Shown here one piece after another: positions 1 to 15,100 of a DNA stretch of 64,000 bases (position 1 is the stretch's first letter; the number at the start of each line of letters is the position of its first letter). Both the position numbers and the translations under genes were made by a program. Origin of the DNA: Telmatactis stephensoni (Eukaryota > Cnidaria > Anthozoa > Actiniaria > Isophelliidae); assembly GCA_029948255.1 (NCBI GenBank), contig JALIZF010001631.1, forward strand, positions 186,001 to 250,000. Reading direction: 5' to 3'. The notes beneath the pieces are model-generated. The model was not told the origin of the DNA. It did no database searches and was given only the letters and a program-made list of their open reading frames with translations.

Positions 1-754
1 GTTTGTGGCTACTTCTTTGAAGAGGTGAAGCCACTATGTCATCAGTAAGTAAACACCAAAAATAAGCCCAAAAATAATGAACCAATCACTGAACGACTTT
101 GAACGAGTAGATAATGATTGATAATGATAAACAAAGGACAATTTTCTTAACCATTCAGCTATGAAATAAAAGAAATTCAATTCAGTGCTTCAATAAAAAG
201 AAATGAAAACATTTTGAGAGCAAACTGCCTGCTGAAAAGCTGTCAGGTCCACCAAGAAAACAGGAACAAAAAAAGTGTATTGAGTTTAAGTTGTTGAGTG
301 GCTGTGAAGAGGGCTTTTATGTACAATAATTTCTTGTATTCATATCACATTTTACTACAGGGAGAAACTTTTTTTTGCATGCATGTGTTTGACAGCTTCG
401 CTTTGTTTCTGGGGCTACACAATAAAATGACAATAAATAGACAAAAAGCAACCTTTCTAATCATGTTAGTGCTCAATAGTCTGATGGTATGGTTTCTGTC
501 TTTTATGAGAGAATTCTGGGGTCCCATACATTCACATTATATACTGACCCTTTTCTTTCTATCTCATAAAGCAGTAGCCACATGCCTATTTTTCCTGCTA
601 GTATGCAACACAGGGTTTGTGAATGACCGCAATATAAGTAAGCTGCTTGCTGGTACTCACAGCAAACATATAATACACTCTCAATGACTGAAATTGATTG
701 TGCATCATCATGTTTCTTATCCCTGATGACAAAATGTGATTAATGTTTCACTAC
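1..754. other. Left-edge region downstream of TOP2 exon 20
   Basis: Expected to hold TOP2 intron sequence and perhaps a start of the C-terminal domain exons. I see a donor after 755 but no exon I can defend. An open stretch at 298-687 on the plus strand has no recognisable domain and looks like chance. Confidence 0.5.
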
Positions 755-1613
755 CTCTAATTCTTCCAAGAAATTATTTAAGTCTTCATTCCACAAATCT
801 TTTGGAGTCTTTGAACGCAGAATTCTTAATTCCTCTGCCTGAAATATCAAATTGAATTACTACATCACAAAATGAACTGAAGGTCACTCTGACTTAACTG
901 ATTTCTCATCAATATGAACTTGTCTTTATTATCACTGACATCAATTTCATCATTCCTAGGTATCTGCTTTCAATATCACAGGAAACAATGCCAATTCCCA
1001 GCTTGGGTCAAACATGGGCTTCTCTGGGTCTAACCAAGAAACCTGTTTTATTTTTACAAATTTGGGTATTACAGATTTCCCAAGTACAATAGAACAAATT
1101 TCCAGTTTAGACCCAGGGAAACCACAAGTTAGGAATTGACATTTTTTCCTGTGTATGGTACACCCACTATCAAAATGTAATTAATTGCGTTAGTTAAATG
1201 GCATCACCAATAATCTCACACACCTGTCTGTTCAAGTACAAATACTAATTGCACAAACATTAAGCCTACAAAATCATCAAACATAAAAGCTGAGACCCTA
1301 AAGAGACCTCTTGGTATAATAATTGGCTTAATGGTTGAATTGAGACAAGTTCCAACAACAACAGTCCTGACCTTGTCATCTCTGTGTTTCAACAACTCTT
1401 CTTTCTTTTCCTGTGTCAGACTCCACAACTGCATATTGAGTAGATAATTAAAGTCAGGTCCAGCATTACTTGCAGTTGAACTAGCCACACTAGACGTATC
1501 ATCATCATCTGTTGCTGCAACACCTTCGTTTTCATCTTTCCATGCCTTGACAGGGTCGGACTTATAGCCTCTTGTCACAAGCATTGTAATCAAGTCACGC
1601 TTGGCTTTGTTTT
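755..1613 (-). CDS. TOP2: TOP2 exons 19-20: end of catalytic core
   Basis: Exon 19 (1372-1613) encodes ENKAKRDLITMLVTRGYKS, SDPVKAWKDENEG, an acidic Asp/Ser-rich linker and FNYLLNMQLWSLTQEKKEEL, matching the family order. Exon 20 (755-838) encodes AEELRILRSKTPKDLWNEDL and NNFLEELE. Intron 19 (839-1371) is short, while intron 18 (1614-7190) is swollen by three retrotransposon fragments. Confidence 0.93.
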
Positions 1614-1698
1614 CTGTGCAAGAATTCATCAAAAGATAATATTATATTTCTGTGCCTGTTTCCAAACAGCCAGAGTGGTGGTCCCACTATAGAGGCTG

Positions 1699-1770
<72 letters not shown>

Positions 1771-2461
1771 GGAATTTCTATAAATAGACAACCTGAGTGG
1801 AGATTTAATTCACACTACAGGTGTAAGATACTGCTTAGCCTCGACCCCAAGACCTGGGGCTTAGAGACTAAGCACACTCTGCAGAATGAGGGTGGTCCCT
1901 ATGACTGCAGACGTCTGCATACCACCCAGCACGTCTGGAATACCGAGATCTTTCAGGTACCCCTCAAGATTACTTGACACGACCCCTAGACAACCAACAA
2001 CCAACGGAACCACCTTTGTTGACACCCGGTGCAACTTTCGTATCTCCTTTGCAAGAGGAGAATATTTAGCAATTTTCTCCTCTTCCTTCACCACCACATT
2101 ACGATCCCAAGGCACCGAGAAATCAACAAAGGTCCACTTACGAGCTGCCCGATTCAACACAGTAACATCTGGACGATTATGTTTCATCTTCTGTGTTGTC
2201 TCGACGCTCCTGTCCCACCAAATCTCTACTTCTCCATCATCCGAAATCCTAACCTCATCTGGAACCTCCTTATACCAAACATCAGCACATTTCACCCCAT
2301 ACTTCTGACACAGCTCCCAATACACCCTCAACCCCATCCAATCATGTCTCTTCTTATATTGCTTCTGGGCCAAAACACTACAACCACTCGCCAAATGGCC
2401 AACAGACTCCACCTCCTTCCCACAAACCCTACACTTTGGATCCACATTCTCTTTCTGAATG

Positions 2462-2503
<42 letters not shown>

Positions 2504-4342
2504 GAAACTTTATTTGCTTATGAATACAGTTGTAAATCTCACTACGTATAGGCAATAAACAACTGGCTACTTGAATTAATACATGAGTAATATATATAAA
2601 TGTATATTTACAAGGAATCAAATTAAATGGAAAAAAAAAAAAAAAGTTAGGATTTTAATAGTTCTGGGTCATTCCAAATCTTATTTCTGCAGCAAAATAT
2701 ATAATATGTTGCTCTAATGGCAAGATTTATCATTTTTCTAATAATATAGAGTTGTTGTTTTTTATCAATGCCAATGTCATTCATCATGTCCAGGAAGGTG
2801 GAGCATTCATCCGAGAAAACGCCAAGAGAACTCATGGAGAGGTTAACAAATTTAACACATCTGTGGTCACTGCTCAAGTCGTTAATCAAGTTCTTGTATT
2901 TTTCTCGTTTACGCATTGCATTTTTACAAAGGTTGGACTCGAAACCAACTGTTAGTTCTAGGACATACAAACACTTGGAATGTATTAGAAAAAGAAGATC
3001 TGGACGGAAAGTGTCACCGGTTATAATTGAAGGACTCGAATAACCATTCACATCAGCATAGAGCGAAGAGCGATCATTAATTGCAGGTTGAAGGGAAGTG
3101 GCGATGAAATTTAGAATTGAGTCGTGTCTCCAGGTAAAACGTTTAAGGTAATGCTGGCAACCAGCGACAACATGGAGGAGTGATTCAGGACTAAGGCAGA
3201 AAGAGCAGTCAGGACTTTGTGATGATCCCCATCTGAACAGATTTTTACGTGTAGCAAGGGAGTTGTTTATGTAGCGAATGGTAAAGTTATAAATGTTCTT
3301 GGGTAGGTTAGACTGGACAGACGACCAAATAGAATTAACAGATGATAATGAAAACTTGATAACATTGGTGAAAAAGAAACCTTGAGATGTTAAGTGGTGT
3401 AGCAGTTTATCTTCTTGATTAGAACGGAAATCTTTAAGAACTTCTTTAGTAGATTTATATACATCGTATTGGATGTTAGTGTGGCAGCTCGACGACTTCC
3501 AGAGATCTTTAATGGAATCATGACGGGACGTTTTTAAGGAATTACGGAGAACTGTTTGACATTGAATGAATTTGACAGAAGGAGGACAAATATTAAGACC
3601 AAATTTATTACGCTCAAGAAAAACGTTACTCAATGTACCAGATATTGGGATATCAAGCCATTTACGAATGAATCCATTCACTATAGAATCAATGTTTTCT
3701 ATTATCCAGGTTTTAGATATATCAGCTACAGTAAAATGCCAGGAAAGTTTAGATAGGACATAGCGGCTGTACAGGAGCAGTTTATTTTTAGGATGCAATG
3801 GCTTCATATCAATGTCACTCATCAGATCTTGAACAAGAGAGGTCAATTCAGACATGTGTTGGTGGTTGGACATGTTGAAATCAAAGAAACGTCCTAAGTA
3901 GCGAAATGAATCACCCATTTTGACATAAGGGACAAGAACTCCATTTATTATTAGTTTTGGCAAATATTGGACGGATTTAGTGTACAGTTTCTTGATACCA
4001 AAAGTAATGCACTTATCAACCCTTATTATCATGTCAGACCATTGGCACCAGATTATAAAGCGATTGATTAGGTGTTGATTTTCTGATTCTTGGCCACTTA
4101 TAACGGCAGCGTTGTCAGCGAACTGGAACCAGTGGATGGGATTTAAAAACTTTAAGGAAAAACCAAATTGTCTATACTTCTCGGATTTAATGTGCTGGAG
4201 AAACGTATTGAAGCATAGGTTAAAAAGAAGAGGACTTAAGCAATCACCTTGAAGCACACCGCGACCAACATGTATAAAAGGAGTGCGGAAATCATTAGTA
4301 ATTATGGAGGTTTTGAAATCGGTGTACAAGCTTTTAATTAGA

Positions 4343-4376
<34 letters not shown>

Positions 4377-6103
4377 GTCATAGTCATAAATGAAGCATCA
4401 GTCTATTTGAAATATATAATAGGAAATTGCCCAGATTATCGTAATCCGCAGTTTCACTACGAACAACACTTGTAAACAAAGTGAAAGTTTGAAATAAACA
4501 CAATAATAATAATAATGGAAACTTTATTCTATATTTATACAACAATTACAAATCTCTCTACTTACAGGCAATTTGCAATTGACTACTCAAGTGATACATG
4601 TATTTATAAATGTAAACGACAAAATGATTTAGAAAATATATATACATATATATATCAAAATTTCAATAAGTCTGGGTTATTCCATTCTTTGTTTCGACAG
4701 CAGAAAAGGTAATACGTTGATCTGATTGTAATGTTGATAATTTTTTTTACAATATAGTTTTGTTGTTTCTTGTCCTCTAGGCCAAGTTCATTTAACATTT
4801 CGATGAAATCAGACGATTGATGGGAGAATACACCCAAAGTACTGATTGAAAGGTTTACAAATTTAACCTGCTGAAAATGATTCTTGTGGTCGATGACAGT
4901 CTCGTGATATTTACGTTGTTTCCGGTCTAAGTTGTTTTGTAGATTTGTTTCAAAGCCAACAGTTAATTCTAGAATATACAAGCACTTATTTGATATGGAC
5001 AACACTATGTCAGGACGCAAGCTGTCACCAGTTATGATAGAGGGGCTCGGGAAACCAGGAAGATCGACGTATAGAGTTGAGTTTTTGATGGATGGAAGAC
5101 TATGAGCAATGAAATTCAGGACAGAATCATGACGCCAGGAGAAGCGGCCTTCTTGTAGGTAGTGATTACAACCCGCGACAACATGAAGAAGAGATTCAGG
5201 CATTAGGCATAGGGAGCAGTCAGAGTTGGAGGAAATACCCCATTTGACAAGGTTTTTCCGTGTAGGGAGAGTGTTGTTGATGTACCGGATGGTAAAGTTA
5301 AAGATGTTTTTCGGCAAGTTAGACTGTGTGGTGGACCAGATTTTATTAAGTTGTTGCATGGAGTATTTAAGGACATTTGAAAAGAACGATCCTTGATTAG
5401 TGAGCTGATTTTGGAGTTTATCCTCTTGTGAAGAATGGAAATCTTTGAGAACTTGTTTTGTAGATGTGTACACGTCATACTGAATGTTTCTACCATTGCT
5501 AGTTGAGTTCCAGAGATGTTTTATTGAGTCATTAGTAGATGATTTTAATGCGTTGCGCAGAACTGTTTGACATTGGATGAATTTGATGGACGGAGGGACA
5601 ATATTCAGACCAAATTTGTTAGTGGTAAGGAAAACATTACTCAGTGTGCCTGATATTGGAATTTCAAGCCATTTGCGAATATACTTGTTAACAGAGGAAT
5701 CGAGATTTTCTTTAACCCAAGTTAATGAGAGGTCAGCAACAGTAAAATGCCAGGATATTTTGGAAAGCACAAAGCGATTATAAAGGAGCAGTTTATTTTT
5801 AGGATGGAGAGGTTTCAAGTCAATGTCAGACATCATGTCTTCAATCACAGAAGTAAGCTCGGATTTGTGTTTTTCATTAGACATTTCAAAGTCAAAGTGC
5901 CTGCCCAGGTAGCAAAAAGAGTCGTTGGTTTTAACACGAGGAACAAGTTCATTGTTAATTAAAAGTTTAGGTAGGTATTGAACTGATTTGGATGTAGATT
6001 TCTTGATACCAAAAGTAGAGCATTTGTCAACCCTGATTATCATATCAGCCCATTGACACCAAATTACAAAACGATTAAGAAGATGCTGGTTTTCAGATTC
6101 TTG

Positions 6104-6184
<81 letters not shown>

Positions 6185-9100
6185 CAATAATCGTTATTGA
6201 TCATTTATAGAATAGATCTTTGTGCCTACTATACAGCATCCTTGGAAATCTGAGGGTGTTGTTCTGTGTTTTGTTTATCACTTCAAGAAAAAATACTCCC
6301 AGGAAAATTGGCCACTTGTTCCTCAAGTCCAAATTTATGTTCTTTCTGAATGGTGTCTTCAAAAAGTCAACTCATCAGCATCAATTATAAAAACATAGAG
6401 TAGATTGTGTCTAAGAACAGCACCACACTGTCACACTCACTGCACAGTTACAGCAGGAATGTTTTTATAGACAACACTAACACGGTCATGGCACACTAAC
6501 AGGTCACGGCACACTAACAGGTCACGGCACACTAACACAGTCACAGCATATTTCACACTCACACCATAACTACTCTAACTCAAGGGTCCAAAAATGTTCC
6601 AAGTCATGATTTGGGTGATTTTTTTAACTTTTTAAATACTAGGTTCAAAATGGTGTCAATCAAATTTCAAAGAAATTTATTTGAAGAAATATCAAGATCA
6701 AATAGGAGGAATTACAAGATATTTGCTGTTTTTGCTTTGAAAGAATGAACTCAAAGCTGTTAATTGAATTAGTACAGTAAGAGGCAAGGAGAGAAAATTT
6801 GAATAATAACTACAACAATTTTCACGGACCAGGGGTATGTTGTTAGACCATTGCTAGGTAAGTATTTCAGGCTTTCTTGATGTTTTTCATTCAAAAACAC
6901 CAGGGATGTTGATGCTTAGGCTGAGAAAATGATGTCATTTTAAACCAATTTGAATCATTTTTCAAAAATCTTGAAAACCCATCCAAATTGTCACTTGGGA
7001 CACTTTCATATTTGAATCTTCAATTGTTGCATTGTAGTTGATGACATCCTCATCAAAATTATCAGTTTATTCAAAAGCTGCTTTGTGTAATACCCAAAAC
7101 ACAGGTTGATCAAACACATTGATAAAGATGTCAGTTATGATGTCTCCATTATTGGCCTATTCATTGGCTTCATTTGCTTTGTCTACCTACCAATGACAAT
7201 AGTTCCTTCAATCTTCTCAATGATAAACCTTGCCTGGTTGTTGAGTTTATCTGACTCTGCTTGAAGCATCCCCTCTAAGTAGGCCTTCCTCTTAACATAT
7301 AGCTGTAATCTCAGGTCATAGAACTCTTTCATGATAGCGCACACTGTGCTGTACTTCCTTAGGCAACCATATGCATCAAACAGTACCTAGTACAAGATAA
7401 ATGCTGTTACTATAACTGCTAGTCACAATGGCCTAGCTTTAAGTTAGCAGAATTTTAGTACGATGGCCCAGGTTTGTGTTCCAGCTATAGATGAATCTGT
7501 CAATATATGATTGATTGAATTTTTTGTTTTTGTTTGTGATTTGTTTTTTGTTTTTTGTTGGTATGGCTCTTAACTACCGAGTTATGGAAATAATCTGCCA
7601 GTTAATTACCTCCAACCTTGGCTTCTAAACATATACCTCCATGGAGTCTATGGTCCTCAGGATGTAAAAGCCTCTATTTTAATTCTCAATATTAAGTGAG
7701 GGTTATCAGCCTGAAGCAAGGGGTTATGTGAATATAATTATGACATAACCATGAGCTGAAAGCCGATAAATGACTTATTTTTACATTGGTGAGGTTTTCG
7801 AAAATAGAAATGTCTAAAACTGAGAAAATTATGCTGTTGAATTATGGCATTTCATGTCAGAAACATGCGCAGTAAACCATACGAGTTCACCAAATGCATC
7901 CCACACGTGTAAGAGTGTGTTAAGGTCATATGGATTGGTTATCAAATTTATATTCTGTTTTCAACCAGGTCTAGTCCTTTAATTAGGACATGTAAAGACT
8001 TCAGTTCATTGATTCACAATTTCAATGTGAGGGGAATATACAGTCATTAAAATGCAAGGGGAATAAGTCATATTCCCCTTGCATACTAATATATATTCCC
8101 CTTGCATTAAAATTAGCTCTTTATTCAAAGCAGGGGTTATGCCGTATATTCAACTGCGAAGAACAAAGAAAACCGAACCAATAAGCTTAATTCTTACTTA
8201 AAGTATGGAGGCTTAGAAAAGCAATCAGCTAACACAGCTGACTGAAGAAAAATGAAACCCCAGAAATCCACTGCTTGTATTTACCATGTTGCTAGTATTC
8301 AAATTGCTGTCAAGCTTGAACTTCTTATGCAGACCAAACTGTTCTGCCTCAGCCAGTTTTTCCTCAGACATGGTGATCACAAACTTGACAGATGTATCTG
8401 TGTGATATTCTCTATAGTCACTAGACAAAATATGAAGATCAAAGTAATGTTAATATATTTAAAGAATATTCAAAAAAGATTAAAATATTCATACAGTGAA
8501 TTAATTCTTGGGTTGCATGTGATGTCACGCCAGCCATCTTGGATGAATTCAACAAAAGATTTCTCATTAGCCCCCCTTGTTTGTTCATCCAACATGGCTA
8601 CCACTCTATTGTCTTCTGAATTCCCAAAGGAATGGATGAAACCCAGCAATAACATTTAGATAACAAATGCCGCAATCACAGTGATCATCTTTTAGTGGTT
8701 GAAATATCACTGAAAACATGTTAACAGTAATTATTCTTGCTTATATATTTCCACTGAAACTGTATGAAACATTTCTCTATCCATTTGAAATTCTACTGTT
8801 AAACCCTGAAAATGTTGTAATTGCAAGTGAATTCATTCTTCATCATCATTGCTAATCCAGAAATAATTTTCCAGTGACTTACAGAATAGAGGGTTGAATC
8901 TTCTCTGTGCCATGAAGCATTGGTTCCAATACGGATTCTTTGTAGACTTGAGTCCAAGTGTGCACAGGCAGTTCTGATATTTCAAGTGTCTTAGTATCCA
9001 GTACTTCAATAATTCCCTTAGACACATACTTGGTGGCTTCAGTCTGGACAATTTCACCTTTGAAGTTCTTGTACTTAGGAACCTATTTGGAAAGAAAATT

Positions 9101-12100
9101 TGTTCCAATACATTGATACCTTTAACTGTACACACATCTAATATGTATTAGATAGACATGTAGAATTGTGTTCAAGGTAGTCCTATAACTATGGAAGGTG
9201 CATCCAAGCTTTTGCCAATCCATGACAGGGTTCCTGATTGGTGAAAGCCCAGATGCACCTTCTACCTAAAGTAAAACACAAAGTTATAGGCCTCACTAAA
9301 ACTGAAGGACAATGTTCATCAAATCTCTACTTACCAAGATTTGAGGTTCTTCTCCAGCAATCATTCTCTTCAGGTTTTGGACAATGTCTCTAGCATCATA
9401 GTTAGGAATCTTAGTACTGTACCCTGTACCAATACCCTCAATACCATTCAACAGTACTACAGGTAGGATTGGACAGTACCACTCCGGTTCAATCTTTTGG
9501 TTATCATCATACAGCCACTTTAAATTAGGATTATCTGATACATTGAACAGTAGGCGTGTTAATGGGCTCAACATTGTGAAGATGTAACGAGGGCTGGCTG
9601 CATCTTTTCCTCCATGCAGGCGAGTACCAAACTGACCAACTGGCTGGAGTAGATTTACGTTGTTGCTACCAACAAAGTTCTGGGCCAAGTTTATAATGGT
9701 TCCCATCAAACTGTTCTAGAGTTTTACAAATGGAATTATGAGGTCAGTATTCTAATAGTAATTTGATAATTATGAGCAAACGTTATATATTTGACGGGTA
9801 TACAGTCAACTCTCCCACATCAACTTACCCATACATTTAAATCACAAATTGACACTAAGTGACAAGTCCACACCTACTACGAGTTGCAGTTAAGGGGGTT
9901 TTATAATATACGTCATATGAAATTGACAGTAAAAGAACTGAAAATTAGCAAACATATGCATATCGTAGCAAAATAATGATATCTCTAGCACACTACATGA
10001 AGCGTTCACAGAGCGAAACACAAAGCCAAGTCCAAAATCCCAAAAACCAAATTGTAGTCTTTTTACTCATTAAATCTGTAAGGTAAGGCAAGAAATATGA
10101 CGAACTGTTTATAAGTCCAAACCAGCATCCTCATCAAGTGATTGTCTATAGTACTGTGAAGGCATTCCATAGAGACTCCATGACAACAGTGTAACCAAAA
10201 ACAATCGCTAGATTTCATGGATTCACTATGGTTTTATTTGAAGATAAGTTGCTTTTCCTTCAATCCTTTCCAGAAGATTTCATAATTATGAACTAAAGTA
10301 TTTTAATAAAGTTCAGAGTGTGTTGCAGGAACTGAACAACTCAATCGATCGATCTTCATCTTATGTTCCAAAACCAACCAAACCTTTAAACCATAAAATA
10401 AATACTGTATATTGTTACAATAGCTCAACTATTCTTTTTTGTTTCCTAGGAAGCCTTTAGTTTTCACATTATTAAAATCTGAATGTTTATTTGCTCATGG
10501 GTGAGATCATTACAACCATTTCACCCATGCTGCTGCAGCAACAACCACGATGAGAGGGTCATCTTGGCATTAATCTGGACAAAAAACTATGAATATTTAA
10601 TTTAGCATGCAGGAAGTGGCAAGGATACAAAAGAAGTGTAGGGTGAGCACAAGCAGTAGGCAAGCACTTTGATTCTTTTTAAAGGTATAACTAACAATAC
10701 GTTTCCCATTCATATAATAACAATAACTTTGTGCTATTTGTTTTCGAGATACTCATTTCTCTACAACAATATTGTGGTATAGATCTGCCAGCTATTGGTC
10801 CAAGTAAATTGACTAGACTTTGGCTTGTGTCTGAATATGATTTGAACCTTTGGAGTAACTTCACCTCAGATGAAAAAATTACTGCAATTTGTAAGCTTAC
10901 CTCACCATGGTGATAGGCAGATAATTCTGCAATAGAACCTGCAAGTTGTGCAACTTTAACTTCTCGTTTGTCATTTCTCTTTAGGCATGTAAAAACAACT
11001 TTCCTCTGTCCAGGCTTTAGACCTACAAGTAGAAGAATGACTGTCAATTAAATGGTCATTCCATGTTATTACATACAATTTAATAGGTAATATCTATTCC
11101 TCATTGAAAATAAATTAAAGAACATGATGTGTCAAGGATGGATTGCTTACAGCACAAAGCTCAAAAATGTGACCAGAGTTAATGTATTCATCATTCTCTA
11201 ATTAGCTCTTTTAGATATGAGATAAGACAATCCTCAGATGCTGATTGGTTGATTGTTCTTTCAAAACAATGTAAACACATTATAGCTGGTACATATACTT
11301 TGCACTGAAAATGGTTTATTACACTTTATATAATAGAATTTTACGAGCGCGCGATCTGATTGGTCAATTAGCCATACTTTATCAGAGTACAGATAATAGA
11401 AGTGACGTCACAAGATCAAAATCTTGTACTCACAATGTTTGTTGTGAGTCCTTCAAGCCTATTTCATTCGCAAAATAAGCAAACATTTCTTCAGTAAACA
11501 CAATAAAATTTATTCCTTTATTGCACAATCCCTGGCAACCAAGTCCAAACAAGTGAAAATTCCTGCCATTTTCTGTTAGCGGACGCACGCGTTTGTACAC
11601 TGAACTTCGGGAAAAGGTAATGTGATGAAAGAAAAGCAAACCTCTTTGCTTTTAAGTTGATTTTTACGCAAATAACACGGAAAAAAAGACAGCAAATGTA
11701 AATGACCTTCAGGTTGTGGGTTTCAAGGCAAATCTGACGTCTTCTATAAACTGGAACCAAAACTTTTGGAGCTGTAAAATACAATTTGTGAGCTTTTTCG
11801 ATCGAGTATTTTGGATGTTTGTCGAGGAGCTACAGTCTTCACTCAACGTTGTAAAAGCAAGAATGTACTTAAATCTGAGTCTGAGACTCATTCAATATTT
11901 CTACGATTTCTGAAAACAACAATTTGAAGTCAACATGCTTGTTGAAGACGACGACAAGAAGTTTTCTAATTATCAGAATCCATTTTTGTACCGATAAGTA
12001 CGCCTCGCCAACTTTTAAGATTCTGGATGTAAACCTTAGTTTGGATCATGTCAGGCAAGATAGATTTTGGGGAAATCTAATCACCGGTTCAAAATAAATG

Positions 12101-15100
12101 AGGTAACTTAATGAATTACGTAGAATAAAACACTATAGAAAAACTATTTTTTGCATAATTTTGACGATATGATAGTATCCTGTGAAATTTTGTTGATTCA
12201 ATGTCGAAAGACGCATGCTCTATTTACCTAAATTTTTATTCTCAGTTTTGCTTTCTTTGCTCGTAAAATTTTATTATATAAAGCAAATAAATCAGGCGTA
12301 GCTATGTTCTGTACTCTGATGAAACACTCCTGAAGTTGTAAAACACTCAAAAAGCTATAGAAATCACTCGCCTATGGCTCGTGCTTTCTATAACTTTTTT
12401 CGTGTTTTACAGCTCCAGTCGTGTTCCATCAGAGTACAGAACATAGCTACGCCTGATCTATTTGTTAAAAAACTTTAAAGCAATTATGATTTCTTTCCAT
12501 CTTGACACCTGTGATGAATGCTTGCAAAGTAGATAAATAATAAGGAACCTCTGCCAAGCTGTAGGGTAAGAGGAAAACTGGGGAACCAACCAAATAAAAG
12601 AAAAATAACACTGAGTGTCATCAACAGTTATGTGAATGTCTGGAAATTTATAAATGCATTTTATTGTCAATCAAAAATCCCAAGTACATGTCAAGTAGTG
12701 TTTGATAATGCATGTCAGACTTGGTTACTTACCATCAACAAGAGAAGGAATAGATCTCTCATTATCAGTGTTAGAAAACAAGATAAGTTCTTTATTGACA
12801 AAGTCAGCATAGGATACAGACTTAGTGTCTTTCTCATAAAGATAAACCTGAGGAAAATACCAAACTTATTAATCCATAATTCAATGTTTAAAGGGTTAGT
12901 ATTAATTACCCAAAGGAATATCATAACATTTCCATCCAGATAAGCTATAATCATAGTCAAGAACCATAGTCAGGACTCACATCAGGTAGCCCTTGTTCTT
13001 TCCTCCATTTCCTTTCTTCCATTCCACGTGTCAACCAGTCTTTTCTCTCTTGGACTTTCTTTTTGCTGAAGGCCTGTAGATGATTGAAATATATTGTTAT
13101 GTCATATCAGTAGATCCATATTATCATTCATCATGTCATCAAACAATGACTATAAATTCCTCTGTATGAATATCAAATTACAAAATGTGTCCAGCTGGTT
13201 CCCAAAAGCCCAATTAAGTTTGGAGGAGGACCTCTGTATTGTTCTGGTATACTTTCCTGGCTGAAAAGAACTAACTTTCTGTTATTGCCTTCCTTTATGG
13301 GATTTGTTCATCCTTATCTCTAGTCTAGGTTAAGTTACCTGACAAACCGACTAGTTATGAATATCTCTAAAATAATTATACAAATATACTGTGTTTTGCA
13401 GCCAACTATGGGCCCACTTTGACAGCCAGCTTCTTATTTTAGCAGCTCATGTGATACATCATGGTAAAATCTCCTATAGAGCATTCTCACTTCACTCTAT
13501 AATTGATCACTGATAGAGTAGATAACTGTCAAGTCATCAACTTACCATGATAATAGATTCATCATCATGGCCGCCTTCATAGTGAAAGTTAATTTTATGT
13601 CTGTTCATATCAGCAAAGTATTCTTTAGCTTCTTTTGGAGTACTGGTACCCAAACCCTTATAGTACTTGATCTTCCAGCTTTTATTGTTTGGCGTACTGG
13701 CCTTCCATTCTTCAAACTCTGGAATACTGTAGAATGAAATCTCTTCTTTGCCTTTTGTTACCTAAGAATGAAAAGGAAATTTGAATTACTATTTTTGACA
13801 AAAAAGCATTGAAGCACATAGCTTTTGCACATGTTTTACATGCACACACTAATCAGGCTTCGTACGCCGAGAAAGTTCAACAATTCCAAGAGTTTCAAAG
13901 AGGATTTTCAGATCATTTCCAGGATTTTCTAAGAGTTTTTTGATACTAGTTCAGTCATGCAAAACACAATTGCATAATGTTTTTACTGGCTGAATTAAGG
14001 AATGTAAACAGATTTTACGCAAACATTTTACACACAGTAAATGTACACTTGCTCATTTCTGTTTTCCAGGAGTTCTCCAGGAGTTTATTAAAATTCATTA
14101 AAATAAAAATCCAGGATTTCCAGGTGGCTTACACCGAATGCAAATATGGCATCTAATTTGAATAACAGACTATAACCGTTTCATGACTGCTAGCCTCTTA
14201 TTTGCACCAAAATGCTTTTGTATTTTCCTTTGAACACGAAGCTAGTCAGTCCAGAACAATAAGTGGGCGCCATATTTGCATTTGGTGGATACGAACGCTG
14301 ACTAATACCGAAATATTACCTTAACAATAGGAGTGATAAACTGCTCAACAAATCCTAACTTCAGTAGACCAGGCCAATTACTGTGAATAAAGTTTAGAAG
14401 TAGTCCCTTGATGTGAGAGCCATCTTGATCCTGATCTGTCATAATCATTATGTGACCATATCGTAAGGACTTTAAATCATTATGGGTGCTATATTTCTTG
14501 TTATACTGTAGTCCAACGATTTTAATAAGGTTATTTATTTCTGCATTCTCAAGGATCTAGTGAAGAAAAACATACTTTTAGACATGGAAGGCCATGCCGT
14601 CTAAAAAAAATTAGAATCTAAAATTACAGCAAAAATCGCTACATTGCGACCTTCAATGTCAGTAAGATTTTGATCTTTTCTGATCCATCCACCATTCTTG
14701 GGGGCAGAGCTTTCACGATATCATTCAGTGATTGGTTGATTTGAAATAAGCCAAAACTGATTGATGACTCAGAAAAACCCAAAATCAAAACAAAATTTGT
14801 AATTTGCTGGTCGCAATGCAATGATTTTGTCTGTAAATTCTTTTCATCTTACAGTCCCAAAGTTCATGTATTACATTTGAACTGAGAATGACATGAGTTG
14901 TGTCAGAAAGCAAGGCAGTGCCCACCCTAATCTGAAAGAAGTTCACAATGTGATACTTAAAATAGAAGGTGTGAACAAGTAGAACAGAGAATGAGTAGAA
15001 TGACCGATTACAGTACCTGTTTGTGAGCCGCATCTCTGACATTGAGTAACTTGCCTCGTAATGGGAATACCCCATAGTGATCTCTACCAACAACACTTAG

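Noticed and set aside
298..687. 129-codon plus-strand open frame near the left edge
   Set aside because: No domain, hydrophobic low-information sequence antisense to TOP2; likely chance.
1861..6183. Host gene encoding the zinc-knuckle proteins
   Set aside because: Truncated 5' ends, microsatellite borders and RT/endonuclease motifs show retrotransposon fragments.
6114..6187. Poly-tyrosine N-terminus of element C protein
   Set aside because: Translated (ATT)n microsatellite preceding the truncated element.
8470..8655. Open frame on the minus strand containing QDGWRDITCNPR, as an extra TOP2 exon
   Set aside because: TOP2 exons 16 and 17 join in phase without it and the sequence has no counterpart in the family.
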